A stretch of DNA of 64,000 bases from Methylocaldum marinum (GTDB taxonomy: Bacteria; Pseudomonadota; Gammaproteobacteria; Methylococcales; Methylococcaceae). The translations under genes and the position numbers were made by a program. Where the stretch lies: the NCBI RefSeq assembly GCF_003584645.1, contig NZ_AP017928.1:1514981-1578980 (forward strand). The letters run 5' to 3'. Positions 30,034 to 39,065 of this stretch are shown in pieces. How positions within the stretch are numbered: position 1 is the first letter of the stretch; each line of letters starts with the position of its first letter. The notes under the pieces are model-generated. The model saw nothing but the letters and a program-made list of their open reading frames with translations. It was not told where the DNA came from and searched no databases.

Positions 30034-30774
30034 TTATGGGTCGCTATCCGGCTCACCGTGAGCCTTCAGCGCGCCGCCTGGATCCGCGTGGCTGTGAACA
30101 TGTTGATGTTCATGATCTTCGGCATCGTGATGATGATGGTGGTCATCTGCAAGCTGCAGGTTTTTCACCCCGACACCGTGCTGGTACACCATCAGCCCTC
30201 CCATGTCCGCGGCAAAAACGACGGCGGCCACAACGATGCCTCCCAAAAACAGATGCAAAGCCTGGGCCATGGCTGAAAAACGCTCTCGGCTCAAAAGACG
30301 CCATAGCGCCAATGTCGAAGACAAGCCGGCTATCGTTAAGCCCAAACGTTCGTGCCACTCCATGATGTCGTGCACGGTATTCCCGTGTGGAACGCTGTCG
30401 GCAGCGACTAAGCCGGCAACGGCGGCCGCAATCGCCCCCAAACTCCCTAAGTAGAGCATCCAACTCGCGGCTTTCCGTAGCCCCGGCTGTCTCACCACCA
30501 CGCCCAAGAGTTCGAGCACGAAAAAGCCTGTCAGGAACGCAATCGGAAAGTGGACGATCAGCGGGTGCAGATTCGTTCCCAGAGCCTCTATGCCGGCAAA
30601 CGGGTTTCCCGACATCCCCGATTCGAGTGCGCGAGAAACCGCATCCAACGCACTCTCGACAACCATCAGAAATCCGCCGCCATTACCGTCGGCGGCTCCG
30701 TGCACGGAGGGTCGCATGAAATGTCCGATCAAGTCCGGACCAGAAAAAGTGAACATGGTTGCTATCGAATACAT
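30034..30774 (-). CDS. DUF2231 membrane protein with His-rich tail
   Basis: A 246-residue protein with four predicted helices between about 75 and 200 and the DUF2231 signature LHPLIVHFPIAFLTGFFVLE; a conserved His follows in HDIMEWHERLG. The C-terminal 35 residues are rich in His, Asp and Glu (DDHHHHHDAEDHEHQHVHSH), a likely metal-binding tail. DUF2231 proteins are predicted to be membrane redox or heme-related proteins, but their function is not settled. Several in-frame ATGs (30774, 30717, 30669) compete as start. Neighbours with metal-linked folds make a role in metal handling plausible. Confidence 0.7.
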   Translation of the reverse strand: MYSIATMFTFSGPDLIGHFMRPSVHGAADGNGGGFLMVVESALDAVSRALESGMSGNPFAGIEALGTNLHPLIVHFPIAFLTGFFVLELLGVVVRQPGLRKAASWMLYLGSLGAIAAAVAGLVAADSVPHGNTVHDIMEWHERLGLTIAGLSSTLALWRLLSRERFSAMAQALHLFLGGIVVAAVVFAADMGGLMVYQHGVGVKNLQLADDHHHHHDAEDHEHQHVHSHADPGGALKAHGEPDSDP

Positions 30775-31280
30775 GGCTGAAGGTCAAGCGGGTTGGATGT
30801 CGAACTGGCGTAGAATTCTCTTGGAGGATATGTGACAAGGTGCTGCGCGTTCTTCGTCGGCAAAGACTTGTCGACCTACACCTTGATCTGTTGTCGTTTC
30901 CGGACTCGTCGCCGGGCCGGGAATCCTTTGCCCTCGACTACGCTCCGGGCACACCGACCTCGGCGGTTCGTAACGCTTCCCGCCCTTCTCTTAGTCGCGG
31001 GGTAAAAACACAAGTTTCGCAGATAACGAAAGAAATCGAAACCGCGGACGGCTTATCGCTTCGTCCTAGATCAACGAATTGCTCTTTCCCAGGTTCCTCG
31101 AAGCGCTATCGCGTGGACCGTTGCCGGACGGCAAAATACGGCTAAGAGCATTTGTCAGTAGGCCGTTCGCCCGAGTCTGTCGAACGGTTTTGGGACCTAC
31201 TATAAGATAGGCTTCAGGTTTGAACCAACACCATTGGTATTTAACAGCCAACTCAATGCCTTCTAAAAGGATTAAGCCGT
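30775..31280. other. Non-coding stretch with a worn copy of the dyad repeat
   Basis: No gene is recognised. At about 30852-30880 the sequence TTCGTCGGCAAAGACTTGTC is followed by GACCTACA, a degraded version of the second hairpin of the 86-bp unit, and CCGGGAATCCTTTGCC at 30917 recalls the first hairpin. The rest shows nothing I can name. Confidence 0.4.
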
Positions 31281-32327
31281 TTAGATTACACCCGGTGCAT
31301 CGGGAGCGATCAAGGCTCCGATCGCATAGGTCACGACGCCGGCCAAACCACCGATCAGCACCATACGAAGCCCTCCCAGCAAGGCGCTCCGTCCCGTAAA
31401 AAGGCTCAGACAGGCGCCGATTACGAACAGGCTGACTCCGGCGGACACTCCCGCGACCTGGATGCTCTTGTGCATATCCAGCCCTAGAAGAAACGGAACG
31501 AGCGGAAGGCTCGCACCCGCAGAAAACGACAGAAACGAGAACAGCGCGGCTCCCCAGGGCGAACCCAGGTCATCCGGATTCACGCCCAGCTCCTCGCGCG
31601 CCAGGAGATCCAAGGCATTCTCCGGGTCGCTCATCATCCGCCGGGTTGCGCGGCGCGCCTGCTGCAAACTCATGCCCCGGGCGGCGTAGATGACAGCCAA
31701 TTCCTCGACTTCCTCCTCCGGGAACATCGCCAACTCGGCGCGTTCGAGATCGATCTGGTATTCGAACAACTCCCTCTGCGAGCGCATCGAAATGTATTCT
31801 CCCGCAGCCATTGATAAAGCACCGGCCAATAAACCGGCGATGCCGGCCATCGCCACCACGGAAGTTTCCGTACTCGCTCCGGCCATGCCCAGGATCAGGC
31901 TGGTATTCGACAGCAACCCGTCATTGACGCCAAATACCGCCGCTCTCAGATTGCTGCCCGCCACGCCTTTATGGCGCCGACCTATTTCTTCGACACTGGT
32001 CGGCATCGGATGGCGCATTTCCAGCCCGCGGCCCGAATAGGCAGAAAGTCCCCGGATTTTCATGCTGGCCAGCACGGGCCGCAAAGCCTTGGGCCCGAAC
32101 ACCCGTACCAGGCGGCCGATTAGACGAGCCCGCAGTGTCGGTTCGAAGGACGGCAACGGCGAACCCTCCGCCTGAATTCGCCTCTCCCAGATTGCGGCCT
32201 GAACGTCGGACTGCTCCGCCAGCCTGCGAAACAAGCGCCGCATCCGGCGATCGCTCTCTGCTGCGGCAATGATGCGATACAGCCAGGCCGACTGCTTTTC
32301 CTGAAACCAACTGTCGAACAGGGACAT
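31281..32327 (-). CDS. VIT/CCC1 family iron or manganese transporter
   Basis: A 348-residue protein. The first 130 or so residues form a helical, charged region like the ferritin-like part of MbfA-type proteins; the rest is the VIT1/CCC1 membrane domain with NLRAAVFGVNDGLLSNTSLI, MAAGEYISMRSQRELFEYQI and the C-terminal helices. Members export or store Fe2+/Mn2+. An in-frame extension upstream of ATG 32327 (to 32558) has no family support and was dropped. Confidence 0.85.
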   Translation of the reverse strand: MSLFDSWFQEKQSAWLYRIIAAAESDRRMRRLFRRLAEQSDVQAAIWERRIQAEGSPLPSFEPTLRARLIGRLVRVFGPKALRPVLASMKIRGLSAYSGRGLEMRHPMPTSVEEIGRRHKGVAGSNLRAAVFGVNDGLLSNTSLILGMAGASTETSVVAMAGIAGLLAGALSMAAGEYISMRSQRELFEYQIDLERAELAMFPEEEVEELAVIYAARGMSLQQARRATRRMMSDPENALDLLAREELGVNPDDLGSPWGAALFSFLSFSAGASLPLVPFLLGLDMHKSIQVAGVSAGVSLFVIGACLSLFTGRSALLGGLRMVLIGGLAGVVTYAIGALIAPDAPGVI

Positions 32328-33179
32328 TGAAATGGAGTAATGAGGCAATATGTGGGGACGTGTATTCGCCTTAAAACCAATCCTGCGAAAACACCGTTTC
32401 CAGGATAATAACGATTTTGGCGAGGAGAAAACATCCGGAATTCTTGTACATGCCGGTCGATTCCCCGCCCGACACCGAGCTGAACATCTCGGTTTGAGCG
32501 CGGACTTGCACCAATCAATACGAGATAGGTAGCATGACGGAACATTAGGGAGTCGCAATCGGGAGCAGGTATTCTTAGGCTTGCTGCCCTATTCCGACTC
32601 GAGTATCGAACATCGTTTCGCTGGACTGCACCAAACAGCCCCCTGCCATCCCTGCAAACAACGATGTCTGCAGTGTATCTACACCGCCTCGCCGACTACA
32701 CGACAATGCGGCGTGACACGCTCGTCGTCGCGGTGCTCGATCGAGCCGCTACAAATCTACCCGTTTGTATTTCGCGCTCTGTTGGGGTATTTTTTGGCGT
32801 CATTCAAATGACACGAAAACTCGAATTTGCGAAAAATCACTTCCGCAGCCTTCAGCGACTGGCTATTCGAACCCGTTTCACGACAAAAAAGGAAAATTCC
32901 GGCACGCTACAGCCCGGGTCGGTCTGGTCACGGCAACCGCTATCATGGACAGCAGGTCCAGTCTAGCCCTTTCACATTCGATGCATCGTTACCACCGCCT
33001 GCCTTCATGCAAGAAGTCGCTTTGGCGCTTAGTCGCAGCGTTTTTTATGCAGCTTGATCATCGCTTCTTTGGACGCGTTGAAGTCAGAAAAATCGAAAGC
33101 TGACTTTTTCTATGCGACTGCCAGGTCATCTTCCTTTCGCTCATCAGCATAGGATCGAAATACGAGGAGTTTCCAGGAT
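32328..33179. other. Non-coding 850-bp stretch at the edge of the polysaccharide island
   Basis: Short ORFs occur on both strands but none has a plausible family or ribosome site. It marks the change from metal-related genes to the lower-GC sugar gene island. The last 20 bases hold a GAGGAG ribosome site for the GT2 gene. Confidence 0.45.
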
Positions 33180-33922
33180 ATGGACGTACCACCGCCGATC
33201 TCGGTAATTGTTGTCAACTTTAACGCCGGCAAGCTTCTTACCGAATGCGTGCGCTCGGTGCTCGCTTCTACCGCACCCGTAGAAACTTTAGTCGTCGACA
33301 ACCGATCTACCGATAACAGCCTGGATACCCTGCGCCAAGCCTTTGCCGAGAACGAACGGCTCAAGATTATCGAAAACCCTGAAAACCTCGGATTCGCCAA
33401 GGCAAATAATATTGCCCTGCCTCTAGCGCAATGCGATTACATTCTTTTCTTAAACCCGGACTGTCTGATCCGTCCCGATACGCTAGCGCGAATGTTGGCC
33501 GTCATGGAGAAGCATCCGCAGGCCGGAATGGCCGGCTGCCTGATCCGGAACCCCGACGGCAGCGAACAGGCGGGATGTCGGCGTGCCGTTCCGACGCCGT
33601 GGCGGACCTTTGTCCGACTGATGGGGTTATACAAATTCTCGAAATACCATCCAAAACTGAATAGTTTTATACAGACAGATACCCCCTTACCACGCGAACC
33701 TGTTGCGATCGAAGCCATTTCCGGCGCGTTCATGCTGGTCCGGCGCAGCGCGCTGGAAAAAGTCGGCCCGCTGGATGAAGGCTATTTCATGCATTGTGAG
33801 GACTTGGATTGGTGCATGCGATTCCGACAGGCAGGCTTCGAAATCCTGTTCGTGCCCAACGTTGAAATCCTGCACGTCGGCGGTGTTTGCAGCACTTCTC
33901 GACCCGCCTTGGTCGAATATTA

Positions 33923-34934
33923 GACATTATCGGAAACTAGCATGACAGTCTGTCATTGAATAACGAAGAGAACTAAGAGAACTAAGGGCAAGAGTATGCT
34001 TTCCTACGAAGACGTGAAGCAAAAGCCGAAGACATTGATGGCCATGACCAGTCTGAAGGCCTCCGAGTTTGAGGAACTCTTGGTTTCTTTTGCGGCGACA
34101 TGGGCCGAAGAAACCGGCAGGAATCTGACTAAAGGAGGGCGTCCGCCGATTATCGCGAGCATGGCCGACCGGCTGCTGTTCATCCTGTTCTATCTGAAGA
34201 CCTACCCTCTGCAAGAGGTCATCGCGCATCTGTTCGGCATGAGCCAACCCCAGGCCAACTTCACGATCCACCTGTTGAGCAGGGTGCTCAACAAGACACT
34301 TGACGCCCGCGGGCACAAGCCCGCCCGGCTCACCGAGGAGATGCTGTCCAGGCTGGAGCAGGAGGCGCGGCAGGACTTGGGCATAGACGGGACGGAAAGG
34401 CGCATCAACCGCCCCGTCAACGACCTGGGGCAACGCATCCACTACAGCGGTAAAAAAAATGCCACACTGTGAAGAACAACCTTGTCGGCGGCCTGGAGGA
34501 CAGGCAGGTCAAGTACTTGGGTTCGACCCATGAGGGCAAGAAGCACGACAAGAAGATCTGCGACGAAGAAGGGACCCGGTTCCCCGACGGCGTCGAGCTG
34601 TATCGCGACAGCGGCTTCCAGGGACACGAACTGGCGAATGTCACAGTCCACCAGCCGAAGAAGAGGCCGCGCAACGGCCGGCTTTCGGCCGACGACCAGG
34701 AGGCCAACCGGCTCCACTCAAGCATCCGCGTGATCATCGAACACATCATCTCGGGAATCAAGCGGTGCCGCGTCGTCAAAGACGTGTTCAGGAACACCAA
34801 GGAAGGCTACGACGATGTCGTCATTGAATTGGCCTGCGGCCTGCACAATTACAGGAGCTACTGCCGAAACCAGAGTTATTGATAGCCGGCCTTTTCCTCT
34901 GTTCCGGTTATGAAAGGTGGTTTCCGATAATGTC
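33923..34934 (+). mobile_element. 1012-bp IS5-like insertion sequence
   Basis: Ends are set by a perfect 15-bp inverted repeat, GACATTATCGGAAAC at 33923 and its complement ending at 34934, flanked by TATTA on both sides (33918-33922 and 34935-34939). The target duplication is 5 bp by this reading (2 bp, TA, is the other possible). It interrupts the GT2 gene. Confidence 0.9.
33996..34882 (+). CDS. IS5-like DDE transposase, two frames
   Basis: The first frame (33996-34472) encodes the helix-turn-helix part (GGRPPIIASMADRLLFILFY, then YPLQEVIAHLFGMSQPQ) and GIDGTERRINRP, with the first catalytic Asp. The second frame (to 34882) carries the rest of the DDE domain: YRDSGFQGHE and the late HSSIRVIIEHIISGIKRCRV with the catalytic Glu. 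They join at eight A residues (34452-34459): a -1 shift on A-AAA-AAT gives GKKKCHTVKNN, the expected family sequence. This could be programmed frameshifting, as in many IS5-type elements, or a one-base loss. Confidence 0.85.
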
Positions 34935-35339
34935 TATTATAAGCACATGGGGATGGTCCGCTTTTATAAAAAGTTTTTCCGCCATCAATATCCGGCCGCT
35001 GTCATGTGGCTAGTCATGGCAGGTATTGCTGTTCGATATTCCACAAAGTCGCTAGTGGTTATGATCACTCCGAAAATGAAGATCGGCCGTACAGACTCTA
35101 ATCGGGAAATAACCGAGATAAATGCAGCTTCCGTAGGATGGCCAAAGGCCGATAGGACGTGCCCGTCATCCCCGGCGACAGCGCTAACAAAACTCTCACC
35201 CTACCGGACAAATGCTCCGGAAGCAAATTTAGCCAAGTGCAACTCGCCCGACGGCTGTCGGCTAGGACAGCCCGACGACACCGGTCAGGAAGAGGACCTT
35301 TCACATCAACTATCAACACAGACCGTGCGCCTCGATAAC

Positions 35340-36263
35340 ATGGGAAATCAGAGTTTTCCGAATGCCTGTCCTGAACCAACCGAATCTACTGAACCTGCGG
35401 CTCCCACCCGACGCGCAATCGTCACCGGAGCCACCAGCTTGATCGGCGATTTTTTATTACCAGCGTTGGTTCGATCGGGTTTCGAGGTTCACGCCATAAG
35501 CCGAAAACCGCCGATTGCAGGGACTTGCAATCGTTGCGTCATCGTTTGGCATCGGCAGGATATCGGGAATGGCGGTTTGCGCGAAACCTACGGGGCCGAT
35601 GTATTGATCCATTTGGCCCCTTTATGGGCCTTACCGCCTTTACTGGACCGTCTCGCCGGAAGCGGGATCAAACGTATCCTCGCCTTCAGTTCGACCAGCC
35701 TTTTCACCAAAGAGAAATCGGGCTCGGAGCAAGAGCGCCAAATGGTAAGTAAACTAAAAAAAGCCGAGGAAGACCTGCAATCTTTTTGCACCGAACGGAA
35801 TATCAGTTGGACCATTTTTCGTCCCACACTGGTCTACAGCTTGGGAAGAGATAAGAATGTCACGACAATCGCCCGTTTCATCAAGCGATTCCGGTTCTTT
35901 CCCCTGGTCGGAGCGGGCGACGGATTACGCCAGCCGGTTCATGCAGAAGATTTGGCGCTCGCTTGCCTCGATGCGATCGACAATCCGAAAACATTCAACA
36001 AGTCTTACAACCTGAGCGGCGGAGAAGTTCTCACTTACCGGGACATGGTCATTCGCATATCCGGGCATCTTGGAACCAAATGCAAGATCATCCACATACC
36101 TCTACCGCTTATGAGATTTGCTCTGGGTTGGCTATCGAATCTTCCGGGTTATCAAAAAATAACGCCGGAAGCGGCAAATCGCATAAACTTGGATATGTGC
36201 TTTGATCATCACAACGCGGTTTCTGATATTAACTTTGCCCCGCGCTATTTCCTAGAATATTAA
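35340..36263 (+). CDS. NAD-dependent epimerase/dehydratase (extended SDR)
   Basis: About 307 residues from ATG 35340. The Rossmann motif is TGATSLIGDFLLPALV and the later blocks ILAFSSTSLF, FRPTLVYSLGRDKN and YNLSGGEVLTYRDM are those of sugar nucleotide epimerases. The usual catalytic Tyr-x-x-x-Lys is not obvious: the region reads KEKSGSEQERQMVSKLKKAE, so the active site may be altered. No ribosome site is evident at 35340, and the frame is open upstream to 34917 and, before the IS came in, into the GT2 domain. Confidence 0.7.
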   Translation: MGNQSFPNACPEPTESTEPAAPTRRAIVTGATSLIGDFLLPALVRSGFEVHAISRKPPIAGTCNRCVIVWHRQDIGNGGLRETYGADVLIHLAPLWALPPLLDRLAGSGIKRILAFSSTSLFTKEKSGSEQERQMVSKLKKAEEDLQSFCTERNISWTIFRPTLVYSLGRDKNVTTIARFIKRFRFFPLVGAGDGLRQPVHAEDLALACLDAIDNPKTFNKSYNLSGGEVLTYRDMVIRISGHLGTKCKIIHIPLPLMRFALGWLSNLPGYQKITPEAANRINLDMCFDHHNAVSDINFAPRYFLEY

Positions 36264-36289
36264 TGGTATTGATCAAGCCTTTGAAGGCC

Positions 36290-37333
36290 TTATATTATTT
36301 TGGACTTCAATCTACTTATCACCACCTTATTTATTAATCTCTTAACTTTATTTTGTATCCCTAATAGCTGATGCCTACCGGCAACTCCCTTATTCATTAT
36401 TTTCCTAACATCAAAGGCTTTGATCTTTCTACTGCGCTGAATGGTCCTCCGTTTTTCTAGCATAACCGGAATGCCTTTTACTGCATCTATTTTCGCATTT
36501 AATATCACTCGAGTCTGGCCGAAAAACACAAACCAAATTACGCTTATTATATTTAAAAATAGATGCTGGGGAAGGTAAATCCAGAATAAAGGAAATGGCA
36601 TATTTTTTATATATGTCCATACGATATTGCGATGGCCGTGATAGATTGAGAAATCACTGTGCCGACCTGTTGAAGCTGAACCAACGTGCGCAACAACAGC
36701 ATCAGGCACATAAAGGCAGCGATGTCCTGCAAGACGCATACGGAAGCCTAGGTCTACATCCTCAACATAACAGAAAAAATCCTCATCAAATCCTCCCACC
36801 TCCAGGAAAGCATCCTTACGGTAAAGCGCTGCTGCCGCACAGGGCGAGAAAATCTCTTCGGGCTCTTCATAACTGTTTATGGCTGTAGATCCATGCCCTC
36901 TCCGCCATACTAATCCACTTGTATGGTAAGCGTCTCCGACCCCATCCAATAATGTTGGATCATGCGCGACTACTAAGCGGCTTCCAAAAAACGAATATTC
37001 CGGATAAGCAATCGTTGCCTTGAGTAAATTGTCGAGCCAGTTGGGTTCCGGAAACGCGTCCGGATTCAACAGAGCGATCCAATCACAATCCTTGCCCTTC
37101 AATAACTGAGCCGCCACATTATTTCCAGCAGCAAATCCTCTATTTTTCCCTAAACAAATTATCTCAGCAGACTCCAGCGTGGATTGTGCACTAACTAAGG
37201 TGTCGTTAAATTCTCCATTATGGATAACGATTGTGCGGAATTCTTGAAATGTTTGTTCTCGAAGCGAAGCCAGACACTTGCTCAAGAAAGGAGCAGAATC
37301 CCAGCTAACGATGATTACGGCGACCTTCGGCAT
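36290..37333 (-). CDS. GT2 family glycosyltransferase
   Basis: A 347-residue enzyme of the rhamnosyltransferase WbbL type with VAVIIVSWDSAPFL, KNRGFAAGNNVAA, the metal-binding LLNPDAFPEP and FFCYVEDVDLGFRMRLAG. A hydrophobic stretch at about 255-275 suggests membrane association. It would add a deoxyhexose to the lipid-linked chain; donor unknown. It is 16 bp after the next gene upstream on the same strand and AT-rich compared with the flanks of the island. Confidence 0.88.
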   Translation of the reverse strand: MPKVAVIIVSWDSAPFLSKCLASLREQTFQEFRTIVIHNGEFNDTLVSAQSTLESAEIICLGKNRGFAAGNNVAAQLLKGKDCDWIALLNPDAFPEPNWLDNLLKATIAYPEYSFFGSRLVVAHDPTLLDGVGDAYHTSGLVWRRGHGSTAINSYEEPEEIFSPCAAAALYRKDAFLEVGGFDEDFFCYVEDVDLGFRMRLAGHRCLYVPDAVVAHVGSASTGRHSDFSIYHGHRNIVWTYIKNMPFPLFWIYLPQHLFLNIISVIWFVFFGQTRVILNAKIDAVKGIPVMLEKRRTIQRSRKIKAFDVRKIMNKGVAGRHQLLGIQNKVKRLINKVVISRLKSKII

Positions 37334-37349
37334 AATTGGATATTAAAGG

Positions 37350-38456
37350 TCAATCCAGATGTATGGCCAATAACTGCCAACATATATTACTAGGCGTCAT
37401 TAACCGGAAATGTATCACATTCTTAATGCTGACAAGGTCGGCGCTGACATACACTAGTTTGTCACCACTTCGAAATAAAGTTCTAGGCGAATCTCCGTTA
37501 ATGAGTAGTTCCAGACCAGGAGCGTCCTTACACTGAATAGTTAGATTCTGTGGATATACTTCCCTATACCAGGGTAAAAAAATGTCGCATACACGATGAA
37601 CCCGGTGCGAATAGGATTCGATACCATAAAGCACTTGCCGTGTCGACGGCGACCGCTGATTTAAATGACGCTTGATGAAACGAATAAGATTTATGCTACT
37701 GAATTCAATTTGTTCTTTAAAAGATCGTTGCTTTGATGCAAGATCCTGATAATAAAATCCAAGCAGCGAACGAATTGTATGTATTAGATCAGCGTGATGC
37801 TTTAAGTGATTGTATATTTCAATATATCTCGCCTTAGATCCACTGGCCGTCTTGGTTTCCTGATACATTCGGACAGCGGACAAGGGCTTTTTTAAATAAT
37901 AAAATTTTGCGCCTATGTTATAGAGCCGAGTCCACAAATCCCAATCCATGATGTAGTGCAAATCCCGATTAAGCGGTCCCACCTTATTCAAAGCCGTTCG
38001 CCGAATAAAGCAAGAGGGTTGCGAGATACAACAACTTCGTTTAATTAACGAGATATCGTCGGCGATTTCCGGGAAATATTTCGAAAACTGCCCAGACCGA
38101 TCGACAAATACGGAGTCACCATAAACAACATCGATATTCGGTTGTTCAGTGAAAACTCTTTCAACCTCTTGCAAGGTATACGGAAAATAATAATCGTCGG
38201 CGCATAGCCACGCGACGATGTCGCCAGAGGTGTTATCCCAACCCTCTTGAATAGCCTCGGACTGGCCGCTGTCAGGACCATACCGGTGATAGCTCAGGAT
38301 ATCTCGATGGCTTTCCAGAATTTTTTGGACGCTATCGTCAGGAGTCGCGTCCATCACAGATAGCTGAAATTGGCTAGTTTGTGCTCGAATACTTGCGAGC
38401 GCCGTGGGAAGAAATTCGGCTTGACGGAATACAGGTATTGCGATGCTGAATTGCAC
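37350..38456 (-). CDS. GT2 family glycosyltransferase
   Basis: A 368-residue protein with a GT-A domain in the first 230 residues: SIAIPVFRQAEFLPTALASI, PDSGQSEAIQEGWDNTSGDI and the DXD-like WLCADDYYFP, then YIMDWDLWTRLYNIG. The C-terminal 130 residues have no fold I recognise. It starts at a GTG. Sequence style is close to the N-terminal GT2 domain of the 1317-residue fusion (same DxGQSxA and WLxxDDxY motifs). Confidence 0.85.
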   Translation of the reverse strand: MQFSIAIPVFRQAEFLPTALASIRAQTSQFQLSVMDATPDDSVQKILESHRDILSYHRYGPDSGQSEAIQEGWDNTSGDIVAWLCADDYYFPYTLQEVERVFTEQPNIDVVYGDSVFVDRSGQFSKYFPEIADDISLIKRSCCISQPSCFIRRTALNKVGPLNRDLHYIMDWDLWTRLYNIGAKFYYLKKPLSAVRMYQETKTASGSKARYIEIYNHLKHHADLIHTIRSLLGFYYQDLASKQRSFKEQIEFSSINLIRFIKRHLNQRSPSTRQVLYGIESYSHRVHRVCDIFLPWYREVYPQNLTIQCKDAPGLELLINGDSPRTLFRSGDKLVYVSADLVSIKNVIHFRLMTPSNICWQLLAIHLD

Positions 38457-38629
38457 GGATCAAAACTCAACAATCACCAACTTGAAAGCCGGTGAGTTAC
38501 GGTTAAGGATTGGAACTCCGGATACGCTTCGACTGAACGACGCGTCTTATTCCGGTTCCATTCGAAAATTACCATTGGGGTTCGGTTCCAAGTGGTGTTC
38601 CAGGTCACTCTTGCCGCCTGATGTCCGCC

Positions 38630-38960
38630 CTTGAACCGTCTCATGATCTTGCTCGGCTCCAGCTCCGGCTGTGCATTCGCCAGAATGTGAACATGGTCTT
38701 GCCGGCTACCACCTTTAAGATTCTGATCTCAAACATCTCGCAGGTTTGTCGCACCAAATCGCGAACTCTCTCTGCCACCTCGCCAACCAGTACCTTATCG
38801 GAATATTTCGTCTTCCACGCGAATGGGTACTTGATGGTAAACACCGTATGGCGTCCGCAGCGATACTCCATTACTGCCCCCTGAAGAAGTTGTGGGGAGT
38901 CTATCCCACTGTTGAGATAATATCTGCCCGCCTAAAGGCAGGGATTAAACCTTGTCCATG
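38630..38960 (-). pseudogene. IS200/IS605 TnpA remnant
   Basis: The reading frame from ATG 38871 gives the N-terminus of a Y1 transposase (MEYRCGRHTVFTIKYPFAWK, then LVRQTCEMFEIRILK). A one-base shift near 38700 moves the continuation, DHVHILANAQPELEPSKIMR, into another frame, and the C-terminal part with the catalytic Tyr is missing. Upstream, CTGCCCGCCTAAAGGCAGGG (38928-38947) is the hairpin expected at an IS200-type end. Dead element. Confidence 0.8.
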
Positions 38961-39065
38961 GAAAGATGATTTCGAGTAATAAGCAGACGGTCAATTTCGG
39001 CTTTCAGATGCAGGAGAAAGCGATGAGAGATAGTCCTGATATGCCATTGCAATACCCTCTTGAAG

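Larger units (their letters stand above)
33180..35339 (+). pseudogene. GT2 glycosyltransferase gene split by an insertion sequence
   Basis: The 5' part (33180-33922) gives 247 residues of a GT2 enzyme of the rhamnosyltransferase type: ISVIVVNFNAGKLL, ENLGFAKANNIAL, LFLNPDCLIRPDT, and the late block HVGGVCSTSRPALVEY. The rest of the same domain lies beyond the IS: removing the element and one copy of TATTA restores VEYYKHMGMVRFYKKFFRHQ in frame, matching how intact relatives continue. As it stands the protein lacks its C-terminal membrane-associated part. After the restored GT2 the frame stays open into the SDR epimerase, so the original 3' end is unclear. Confidence 0.85.

Noticed and set aside
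35098..35379. Minus-strand ORF in the GT2-SDR linker
   Set aside because: No similarity or ribosome site; antisense to a continuous open frame.
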